DNA from: an uncultured Vicinamibacterales bacterium
Lineage (GTDB): Bacteria; Acidobacteriota; Vicinamibacteria; Vicinamibacterales; UBA8438
Assembly: GCA_958295905.1 (NCBI GenBank)
Contig: OY282382.1
Coordinates: 4,322,910 to 4,386,909, forward strand
Direction: 5' to 3'
Length of the DNA: 64,000 nucleotides
Part shown: piece after piece, positions 52,700-60,037 of the stretch
Layout: every line of letters begins with the position of its first letter
Position numbering within the stretch: position 1 is the first letter of the stretch
Notes under the pieces: generated by a model
What the model was told of the DNA's origin: nothing
Databases searched by the model: none
Seen by the model: only the letters and a program-made list of their open reading frames with translations
Program-made: the position numbers and the translations under genes

Positions 52700-53920
52700 T
52701 CACGCCGGGCGCGGGTCGGGCGCCGACCGCTGCTCCCGGCCGGGACGGCTGCGGGCCGGGTACCGGGACAGCTCGGCCGGCAGAGAGGTGTCGCCGGCCG
52801 GGCGGGCCACCGCGAGGGTCGTGCGCCGGGGTATCGCCCGGCGGCGGAAGAGCGGGTCCCCGAGAAGGTCGTAGGTCATGTTGCGCCGTTTCGCCACATA
52901 GCCCGCATCTTCGATGTTCCGGACGATCTCGGCCTCGTCCATGCAGTACTCGGCGCCGGCGGCGCGGACCACGTTCTCCTCGATCATGACGCTGCCCATG
53001 TCGTTCGCCCCGAAGGCGAGGCTCAATTGGCCGACCTTGCCGCCCTGGGTGACCCACGACGCCTGCAGGTTGTCGAAATTGTCGAGGACGATGCGGGACA
53101 GCGCGAGCGTGCGCAGATAATCGATTCCGGTCGCCTCCACCCCGGACAGCGCCGTGTTGGCGGGCTGATAGCTCCAGGTGATGAAGGCGGTGAACCCGCC
53201 GGTCTCGTCCTGCAGGTCCCGCAGCCGGCACAGGTGCTCGACCCGCTCGGCCGGGGTGTCGACGCTGCCGTACATCATGGTCGCCGTCGATCGCAGGCCG
53301 GCCTCGTGCACCACCCGCATCACCGACAGCCACTCGTCGGCGGTGGCCTTGCTGTAGCAGTTCAGCTCGCGGCGGACGCGGTCGACGAGAATCTCGGCGC
53401 CCCCGCCCGGTACGCTGTCGAGGCCGGCGCGGACCAGCCGGCGGACCACGACCGGCACCGGCTCCTGCGACAGTCGCGACAGGTGCAGGATCTCCGGCGG
53501 GGACAGGGCGTGGAGCCTGAAATCGGGATACCGGGACTTGACCGCGGCGAACAGGTCCTCGTACCACGGCAGCGGGAGATCCGGGTTGTGCCCACCCTGC
53601 AGCAGCAACTGCCCGCCCCCCACCGCGCGCGTCTCGTCGATCTTGCGGAACAGCTCGTCGAAGCCCAGCACGTAGCCGTCGCCGGATCCCACCGGCCGAT
53701 AGAACGCGCAGAATGCGCACCGGGCCACGCAGACGTTGGTGTAGTTGACGTTGCGATCGATGATGTAACTCACCACGCCGGACGGATGTTTGCGCGCCCG
53801 GATGGTGTCGGCCAAGCGGCCGAGCAACGCCGTCGGCGCCCCGGTGTAGAGCCGCAACGCGTCGCGGCCATCGATCCGCCGGCCGTCGCGCACCCGTGCC
53901 GCGATCGACGCGATGGTCAT
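52700..53920 (-). CDS. mqnC: Cyclic dehypoxanthinyl futalosine synthase
   Basis: A 406-residue radical SAM enzyme of the futalosine menaquinone path. IDRNVNYTNVCVARCAFCAF holds the CxxxCxxC cluster (near 68-75), LLQGGHNPDLPLPWYEDLF, GLDSVPGGGAEILVDRVR and MMYGSVDTPAERVEHL follow, and LSLAFGANDMGSVMIEENVV and ILRNIED-type residues complete it. The C-terminal 40 residues form an Arg/Pro-rich tail beyond the family's usual end. ATG 53920 overlaps the mqnA stop. Confidence 0.94.
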   Translation of the reverse strand: MTIASIAARVRDGRRIDGRDALRLYTGAPTALLGRLADTIRARKHPSGVVSYIIDRNVNYTNVCVARCAFCAFYRPVGSGDGYVLGFDELFRKIDETRAVGGGQLLLQGGHNPDLPLPWYEDLFAAVKSRYPDFRLHALSPPEILHLSRLSQEPVPVVVRRLVRAGLDSVPGGGAEILVDRVRRELNCYSKATADEWLSVMRVVHEAGLRSTATMMYGSVDTPAERVEHLCRLRDLQDETGGFTAFITWSYQPANTALSGVEATGIDYLRTLALSRIVLDNFDNLQASWVTQGGKVGQLSLAFGANDMGSVMIEENVVRAAGAEYCMDEAEIVRNIEDAGYVAKRRNMTYDLLGDPLFRRRAIPRRTTLAVARPAGDTSLPAELSRYPARSRPGREQRSAPDPRPA

Positions 53921-54723
53921 TCCGAGGGCCACCCGTAGAAGCGGAGGTCCCGTCGCACCTGGACCAGCCGCTGCTCGTAGGCGTACTCGTAGAACTTCCG
54001 GAGGCCGTCGCGCGCCCGTTCGTCGAGGCCGAACGTCACGTTCTCCCGCAGATACCGGCGGCCGACGTCCCGCTGCTCCTCGTCGTCGGGACAGTGGCGG
54101 GCCACGATGTCGTCGATGGCCTGTTCCCCCTGTCCGCGAGCCGCCTCCAACGCCTGCGCGTGCTCGGCCGCCAGCGCATCGCGGCGCCCCACCCAGGCCG
54201 CCCAGACGAACGGCAGCGACGTGAGAACCGTCCACTCCTCACCGAGGTCGACCTTGTCGAGCCCCTTCTGCTCGTGATCGAGGAACAACGCGGCATCGCC
54301 GATGATCAAGGCGGCGTCGCACCGCTTCAGCATGACGTCCAGATCGGGGCGGAGCCTCACGAGCTTCGGTTCGATCTCCCAGGACTCGCCGCACAGAATC
54401 CGGAGCAGCATGGCGGCAGTCCGGGAATTGCTGTCGACCGCGATCGACCGGAGCGACGTCACCGGCCGGGTGGTGAACAACGCGACCGACGCCACCTCCC
54501 CCTCCGACGCCACCGCAAGATTGGGAACGATGCGGTAGTCGGCGTTCTGCAGGTACTCGATGGAGGGGATCAGCGCGAGATCCGCCGAACGATTGTGGAG
54601 ATGGGCGGCGCATCGGGCCGGCACGTCGAACTGCAGATCGAAGAGGCCCGTCCGGCCATCAAGGCCTTCGACGAGCGGCCTCGCATTCAGGTACTCCACG
54701 GCGCTGGCGCGAACTGGACTCAT
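53917..54723 (-). CDS. mqnA: Chorismate dehydratase
   Basis: A 268-residue periplasmic-binding-protein-like enzyme that dehydrates chorismate to 3-enolpyruvylbenzoate. VRASAVEYLNARPLVEGL, SADLALIPSIEYLQN, SIAVDSNSRTAAMLLRIL and DAALIIGDAALF are family blocks. The ATG at 54723 overlaps the stop of the upstream MqnE-like gene (ATGA); codons up to 54819 belong to that gene in another frame. Confidence 0.93.
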   Translation of the reverse strand: MSPVRASAVEYLNARPLVEGLDGRTGLFDLQFDVPARCAAHLHNRSADLALIPSIEYLQNADYRIVPNLAVASEGEVASVALFTTRPVTSLRSIAVDSNSRTAAMLLRILCGESWEIEPKLVRLRPDLDVMLKRCDAALIIGDAALFLDHEQKGLDKVDLGEEWTVLTSLPFVWAAWVGRRDALAAEHAQALEAARGQGEQAIDDIVARHCPDDEEQRDVGRRYLRENVTFGLDERARDGLRKFYEYAYEQRLVQVRRDLRFYGWPSE

Positions 54724-55625
54724 GGCTCGACTGCCTCGAAACGGCCGTTCCGCGGGACCGGGCGAAAGCCGGCCGCAGTGATGTTCCGGCGAATCTCCTC
54801 CCGCGGAGACCGTCGCCACCCCTGATCGTGCGATGCGACGGCCGGCACCGCGTCGACGTCATCAGCGCCGAAGGTCAGCGCCACCTGGGCCAGCTTCGGG
54901 CCGTGGCGCGACCAGTCGACCTGAATCGAGTCGATATTGTCAACCAGGAGTCGCGCCAGCGCAACCTGCCGCAGGTCGCTGTAGCCGGTGGTCGGCGGCG
55001 ACGGCTCGGCCGAAGGCAACGGGGCGAGGGCGCGGCAGATGCCGCCGATACCGTCCCAGGACTTCACCCGCTGCATCAACCGCCAGACATCGCTCCCCAC
55101 CGCTTCCCCGAAGGTCAGACTCGAGACGGCCGAACCGCTGCCGCGCAGGACGCCAACCACCGGTTCCGGGTCCACCAGGGCATCCGCCGCGAGCGACGCC
55201 ACCTGCGCCAGCCCGGCCTCCCGCAGATCGACCAGCAAGTCGCCTAGCCGTACCGGATCATGCCCGCACAGCGCATCGAGGTCTCCGTAGGCGAACCCGG
55301 TGACCGGCACGCCCGGGGCCCGATCGGCCAGGGTCCGAACCGCGGCCACCGCCGCCTCGGCCGTCGCCGGCCGGCCCGCCAGCCGCACCTCACCCGCATC
55401 CCCACCGATCGGATCGGCGGGCACGGGGGCGGACACCGACACCGAGACGACCTGCACGAAGGTGGTCCGGTCCGCGTGCCGGCGGCGGCGCGCGGTGTCG
55501 GCGGCCATGCCGAGGGCAATCAGGTCGCGTCCGCCGGTCAGCGCCTGCCAGTCCCGGTCCTCCAGGACGGCGCCGGCCTCGATCTTGTCGAGGGCCGCCG
55601 TCAGGTCGTCATGCATGGACGTCAC
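54720..55625 (-). CDS. MqnE-like protein without the radical-SAM cluster
   Basis: A 301-residue protein. The C-terminal half aligns with aminofutalosine synthase MqnE: LARLLVDNIDSIQVDWSRHG, AQVALTFGADDVDAVPA and EEIRRNITAAGFRPVPRN. The first 45 residues keep the MqnE-type opening (LTGGRDLIALGMAAD, TARRRRH). Where MqnE has NYTNVC-x-x-x-C-x-x-C this protein reads QVVSVSVSAPVPADP, and only two cysteines exist in the whole protein (in ALCGHD and GGICRAL). It cannot bind the 4Fe-4S cluster in the usual way. Its ATG is at 55625 and its end overlaps mqnA by 4 bp, so it is a real, first gene of the operon. Confidence 0.8.
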   Translation of the reverse strand: MTSMHDDLTAALDKIEAGAVLEDRDWQALTGGRDLIALGMAADTARRRRHADRTTFVQVVSVSVSAPVPADPIGGDAGEVRLAGRPATAEAAVAAVRTLADRAPGVPVTGFAYGDLDALCGHDPVRLGDLLVDLREAGLAQVASLAADALVDPEPVVGVLRGSGSAVSSLTFGEAVGSDVWRLMQRVKSWDGIGGICRALAPLPSAEPSPPTTGYSDLRQVALARLLVDNIDSIQVDWSRHGPKLAQVALTFGADDVDAVPAVASHDQGWRRSPREEIRRNITAAGFRPVPRNGRFEAVEP

Positions 55626-55746
55626 CGCCTCCGCACCGCCGGCGTCGCTGCTTCATGTCACCTGCTGCCGATGCCACCTGCCGATGACCGGTGCTGATGT
55701 CATCTGATGCAATTTTGTTGCCGCCACCCCGGTGGCCGTCGCCCCG

Positions 55747-55876
55747 GCCCGGGAATCGTCGCCGGCGGCTCCGGTTGCCGCCCAACCAACCCTCCAGGGA
55801 GTCAGCGCCTCCGGGGGGGAGGCGGCGCCGTTCTACGGCGCAGACTCCCAGGCGCCGCTCACCGCCCAACCGACCC
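55747..55876. repeat. Dispersed GCCCAACCAACCCTCCA repeat, third site
   Basis: CGGGAATCGTCGCCGGCGGC and GCCCAACCAACCCTCCAGGG match the blocks at 2321 and 2499. A diverged second core (GCCCAACCGACCCTCAAGG) follows at about 55864. It fills the gap between the MqnE-like and Gfo/Idh genes. Confidence 0.7.
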
Positions 55877-56839
55877 TCAAGGCCCTCCAGAACCGCTGCG
55901 CACCGCCGCCGCCACCCGCACCGCCAGGGCCAGCGCCCGCCGCCCCGCGCGCCCGTCGACCCGCGGTGCGGGTCCCCCGGAGGCCGCCTTCACGAAGTCC
56001 TCGAGCTCGAGCGCGAGCGGCTCGCCGGGCGGCACCTCGACGCGCCCGCCATCGATGGCCGGCATTCGGCTCGCGGCGCGTCTGACGCGCCACGTCTCGA
56101 CCTCCCGCCGGACGCAATCGACCGAGATGCACGCGTCCGGCTGGAAGAACCGCAGCTTGCGCACGCGATCCCGGCTGATCCGGCTCGCGGTCAGATTCGC
56201 GATGCATCCGGAACGGAACCGAAGCCGGACGTTGGCGATGTCGACGTGATCGGTCAACACCGGAACTCCGACCGCCTCGATGGCCGCCACCTCCCCGCCG
56301 ACCGCGGTCTGCACGATGTCGAGGTCGTGAATCATCAGGTCGAAGATGACGTCGACATCCAGACTGCGCGGTGAGAAGGCGCCGATACGGTGCACCTCGA
56401 TGAAGCGCGGCGCCTCGACGACCGGGAGGGCGGCGGTCACCGCCGGATTGTAGCGCTCGGTATGTCCGACCGCCAGGACCGCCCCGCCGGCCCGGGCGGC
56501 CGCGATCATCTCGTCGGCTTCGTCGAGCGAGCGCGCCATCGGCTTCTCGACGAGCACCGAGATGCCCCGCTCGAGCAACGGGACGGCCACCGCGTGGTGG
56601 CGGTCGGTCGGCACCGCGACGGTGACCGCATCGACCCGGCCCTCCAGAGCGGCCGCGTCGGTTTCCGGGCGCGCGCCGGTCTCGGACGCGACACGGGCCG
56701 CCACCACCGGATTCTCGTCGACGATCGCCACGAGCCGCACGCCCGACGCCGCGGACAGGATCCGGGCATGATGGCGCCCGAAGTGCCCGGCCCCGACCAC
56801 CGCCACCCGGGGACCGGCGGAGTCGACAGCGCGGGTCAT
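55877..56839 (-). CDS. Gfo/Idh/MocA family NAD(P)-dependent oxidoreductase
   Basis: A 320-residue protein. VAVVGAGHFGRHHARIL binds the nucleotide, VLVEKPMARSLDEAD is the family EKP motif, and GHTERYNPA and DLMIHDLDIVQ complete the active region. It follows lpxI by 70 bp. Relatives linked to lpxA make the 3-keto intermediate for UDP-GlcNAc3N (GnnA); no GnnB-type aminotransferase is in the window, so this role is only a suggestion. Confidence 0.85.
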   Translation of the reverse strand: MTRAVDSAGPRVAVVGAGHFGRHHARILSAASGVRLVAIVDENPVVAARVASETGARPETDAAALEGRVDAVTVAVPTDRHHAVAVPLLERGISVLVEKPMARSLDEADEMIAAARAGGAVLAVGHTERYNPAVTAALPVVEAPRFIEVHRIGAFSPRSLDVDVIFDLMIHDLDIVQTAVGGEVAAIEAVGVPVLTDHVDIANVRLRFRSGCIANLTASRISRDRVRKLRFFQPDACISVDCVRREVETWRVRRAASRMPAIDGGRVEVPPGEPLALELEDFVKAASGGPAPRVDGRAGRRALALAVRVAAAVRSGSGGP

Positions 56840-56909
56840 GGCGCCGGCAACCCGACGCGGCGCGCCATCCCGCGGCGGGGCCGGACCCTGCGGAAGGCGG
56901 CTCGCGCGC

Positions 56910-57737
56910 TCATCCGACCTTCACCTCCCGGCCCACCACCACCGCCCCCTGGGCGTCCGCCCGCGCGTAGAACTCCGCGCCGTCGAGCACCAGGGTTCGC
57001 CCGGCGTCGACGGACAGTACGCGTGCGCCGGCCTTCTCCAACGCGGCCAGCGTCGGCAGACCCACCACCGGCACGTCGAACCGCATGTCCTGGGCCGGCT
57101 TGGCGACCTTGACGATGCGGACGCCCGGCCCCGCGAGGTCGCCGGCGCGGGCGATGACCGCATCGGTGCCCTCCATCGCCTCGACCGCCACGACCGCCCG
57201 ATCCTTGACGGCGATGGTCTGGCCGATATCCAGCCCGGCCACGGCGTCCGCCATGCGGTAGCCGAAGTCCAGGTCCGCCCGCTCGTCGGCGGACGGCGCA
57301 CGCGCCGTGAGCACCCCGCCCGCGGCCAGCAGCGGCTGCAGAAAAGCGGTCGAGTTCACGAGCTCGATCCCATGATCCGCAAGCACGTCCGCCACCGCCG
57401 AAATCACCGCGTCGGTGTTTCTGGTCCGGAGACGGGAGAGCACCTTCAGTCCGGTCAGATCCGGTACGACGTCCGCGAACAGCCGCGTGTGCCTGACCTG
57501 TCCGGCCATGACCGCCCGCGTCACCCCCGCGGCCTGCAGGATCGCGATGCACTTGCCCACCTGCCCCAGGGAGACCCAGTGCAGGTCGGCCGGCGGTTGG
57601 ACGGCCGCCGCCTCGGTCAGGGCCGGGCTGGTCTCTTCCCTGATGGCGACGATGGTCACCTCATGACCGAGCCGGCGCGCGCCCTCCAGCGCCAGAAACG
57701 GAAACCGGCCGTTCCCCGCGATCAGACCGAGTCGCAT
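56910..57737 (-). CDS. lpxI: UDP-2,3-diacylglucosamine diphosphatase LpxI
   Basis: A 275-residue DUF1009-type enzyme. [19 protein letters not shown] opens it, [19 protein letters not shown] and [15 protein letters not shown] follow, and [24 protein letters not shown] marks the C-terminal catalytic domain. It produces lipid X in lipid A synthesis. The ATG at 57737 is chosen by the LGLIAGNG start. Confidence 0.93.
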   Translation of the reverse strand: MRLGLIAGNGRFPFLALEGARRLGHEVTIVAIREETSPALTEAAAVQPPADLHWVSLGQVGKCIAILQAAGVTRAVMAGQVRHTRLFADVVPDLTGLKVLSRLRTRNTDAVISAVADVLADHGIELVNSTAFLQPLLAAGGVLTARAPSADERADLDFGYRMADAVAGLDIGQTIAVKDRAVVAVEAMEGTDAVIARAGDLAGPGVRIVKVAKPAQDMRFDVPVVGLPTLAALEKAGARVLSVDAGRTLVLDGAEFYARADAQGAVVVGREVKVG

Positions 57738-57863
57738 GACGCCGCCGCCCCGCTCCCGGACCGTCCCCCTGCGGTTCCGGCCCAACCGGCGGCCCGACCC
57801 AGCAGGCCCCGCCGCATTCGACCGCCGAGGTCGCGGCGCGGCACGGGGTTCCGCCGCCCGCCG

Positions 57864-59174
57864 CTAGTCATCGCCCGCCGTCACCTCGATCCGGCGGGTA
57901 CGCCGGCGGAGATGGACACCCCGCCGGGACGAGCTGATGAACTCGACGAGATAGGTCACCTCCGGGCATTGCAGGGTGCGATCCCCCCGGATCCGATCGA
58001 GGGCCTGGGTCGTGTTCAACTTCGACTGCAGCAGATGGCGGAAAGCCCGCTTGAGCTGGGTGATCGTCTCCTGCGGCACGCCCCGGCGTTCGAGCCCCAG
58101 GGTGTTCAGATCGTAGATGCGCGCCCGGTTCCCGACGCTCCGGGCGTAGGGAAGCGCGTCCAGCGTCACCACCGACGCGCCGCCGACGAAGGCATGCCGG
58201 CCGACGCGGCAATATTGGTGCACCCCGGAGACGGCGCCGATGAACGCATGGTCCTCTACCGTGACGTGACCGCCGAGCATCACCGCGTTGGCGAGAATGG
58301 TCCGATCGCCGACCTGGCAATCGTGGGCGATGTGGACATAAGCCATGAAGAGGTTGTCGTCCCCGATCCGGGTGACGCCTCCTCCCTGCTTCGTCCCGCG
58401 GTGGATGGTGACGAACTCGCGGAAGATGTTTCGCCGGCCGATGACGAGCGTCGTGCGCTCTCCCTTGAACTTCGTATCCTGGGGAACAAGGCCGATCGAC
58501 GCGAACGGAAACACCTGCGTCTCGTCGCCGATCTCGGTCCACCCGTCGATGACCGCCGACGCCCCGACGAAGCACCCCCGCCCGATCCGCACGTGGGGAC
58601 CGATCAGGACATTCGGTCCCACCACCGTACCGGCTCCGATCCGGGCTCCCGGGGCCACCCGCGCGGTGTGATCGATGCGTGCGTCATCGAGCACCAGTCC
58701 CACCAGCAGCTCCGCCTCGGCGACCACGTGCCCGCCCACCCGGGCCGCCGCCGCCGCCACCGCCATCCGCCGGCGGCGGCGGCGGACCGTCACCGCGACG
58801 CTCAGGCGATCGCCCGGCACCACCTGCCGGCGGAACCGCGCACTGTTGACGCCGCGCAGCACCGCGCGCAAGGCCGCGGTCCCGCCGTCCGGCGCGAGCA
58901 GCAACACCGCGGCGGCCTGCGCGAACGTCTCGATCATCAACACGCCGGGCATGACCGGATTGCCCGGAAAATGCCCCTGAAAGTACTCTTCGTTGACGGT
59001 GACGTTCTTGACGGCGACGAGCCGCACCCCCGGTTCGTGCTCGACGACGTCGTCGAGCAGCGGCGAAGGATAGCGGAAGCAGAGGCGATCGAGGGCCCCG
59101 TCGGACAGGAATCGGTCGGACGCTCCGGCGTCGGCCGGGACCGAGGATGCCGAGCTCGACGGAAGGCTGGCCAT
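57864..59174 (-). CDS. FabZ-LpxA fusion: hydroxyacyl-ACP dehydratase and UDP-GlcNAc acyltransferase
   Basis: One polypeptide of about 436 residues. The FabZ part (about 30-160) has FRYPSPLLDDVVE, EYFQGHFPGNPVMPGVLMIE (catalytic His and Glu kept) and SARFRRQVVPGDRL. The LpxA part (about 170-425) is a left-handed helix of hexapeptide repeats with TIHRGTKQGGG, VHIAHDCQVG (catalytic His) and GLERRGVPQETI. Hot-dog dehydration and lipid A's first acylation share the same hydroxyacyl-ACP. No stop separates the two domains. Start uncertain (59174 ATG or 59243 GTG); the N-terminal 30 residues are low-complexity. Confidence 0.88.
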   Translation of the reverse strand: MASLPSSSASSVPADAGASDRFLSDGALDRLCFRYPSPLLDDVVEHEPGVRLVAVKNVTVNEEYFQGHFPGNPVMPGVLMIETFAQAAAVLLLAPDGGTAALRAVLRGVNSARFRRQVVPGDRLSVAVTVRRRRRRMAVAAAAARVGGHVVAEAELLVGLVLDDARIDHTARVAPGARIGAGTVVGPNVLIGPHVRIGRGCFVGASAVIDGWTEIGDETQVFPFASIGLVPQDTKFKGERTTLVIGRRNIFREFVTIHRGTKQGGGVTRIGDDNLFMAYVHIAHDCQVGDRTILANAVMLGGHVTVEDHAFIGAVSGVHQYCRVGRHAFVGGASVVTLDALPYARSVGNRARIYDLNTLGLERRGVPQETITQLKRAFRHLLQSKLNTTQALDRIRGDRTLQCPEVTYLVEFISSSRRGVHLRRRTRRIEVTAGDD

Positions 59175-59352
59175 ATCGGAGGCGCGGGCGGGCGGGTCCT
59201 TCGCGGTACTACGCCGCACCGCGGGGCCGGGGCTGACGGTCACGGGAGCGGCCGGCGGAGAGCGGTACGAGGCCCGCCTTCAACGCGCGCCGCCCCGCCG
59301 CCACGATCCGGCCCGCGCCGGGGCGGGCGGCGCGGGTTCACGACGGCGTCCG

Positions 59353-59916
59353 CTACTCTCCGCCCGAGGCGCGGTCGAGCGCCTGAATGACGTCGACGGA
59401 GATGTCGAGAGCGGGATCCGCCCAGACCAGTGCGCCCGCGCCGGCATTGAAGACGAAGTGGAGCCTCTTGCTCGTCGCGACCTGATTGACGGCCGGGGTG
59501 AACTTGGTCTGGAAAGCGAGCTGAAGCTGCTGCTCCAACTGCGCGAGCTCCGCCTCCGCGTCCTGGCTCATCCGCTGGACGTCCAGGCCGATGCGTTCAA
59601 TCTCCTGCTGCAGCGCCAACTGGGCCTCGGGGCTCATGACGCTGGCGTTCTGCTGCAGCTTCTGCTGGCTCGCCTGCAGCTCCTGTTGCCGGCCCCCGAC
59701 CTCCTGCTGCTTCTGCTGGAGCAGTTGCTGAAGCTGCTGGTTCGCGGCTTGGCCGTCACGCGACTCGGCGAAGACCCGCACCGGGTCGACATAGGCGTAT
59801 CTTGCGTCCGAGGGGAACGGCAACCGGGCCGGCGCCTGTCCCTCCGCGCCTGCGGACGCCGGCATCACTCCTGCGCAAACGGCAATCGTCGCCGCGACTC
59901 CCATCAACAATTTCAT
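59353..59916 (-). CDS. OmpH/Skp-type periplasmic chaperone
   Basis: A 187-residue protein. A signal peptide (about 1-22) is followed by YAYVDPVRVFAESRDGQ and a long Gln-rich coiled coil (about 60-135; LQQLLQQKQQEV, LQASQQKLQQ), then VATSKRLHFVFNAGAGALVW. Skp carries outer-membrane proteins to BamA, encoded just upstream. ATG 59916 is preferred to an in-frame start at 59970 by the signal peptide. Confidence 0.88.
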   Translation of the reverse strand: MKLLMGVAATIAVCAGVMPASAGAEGQAPARLPFPSDARYAYVDPVRVFAESRDGQAANQQLQQLLQQKQQEVGGRQQELQASQQKLQQNASVMSPEAQLALQQEIERIGLDVQRMSQDAEAELAQLEQQLQLAFQTKFTPAVNQVATSKRLHFVFNAGAGALVWADPALDISVDVIQALDRASGGE

Positions 59917-60037
59917 CAGACCTGTCCCTCGATCGACCCGTGACACCCAAATCGGAAAATGACGGCGCACCCAACGCCCCTCTTGCCGAACGCACCCAAT
60001 ACGATACCAGTTTCCCGGTGTTCCCCGCGAACCCGAC

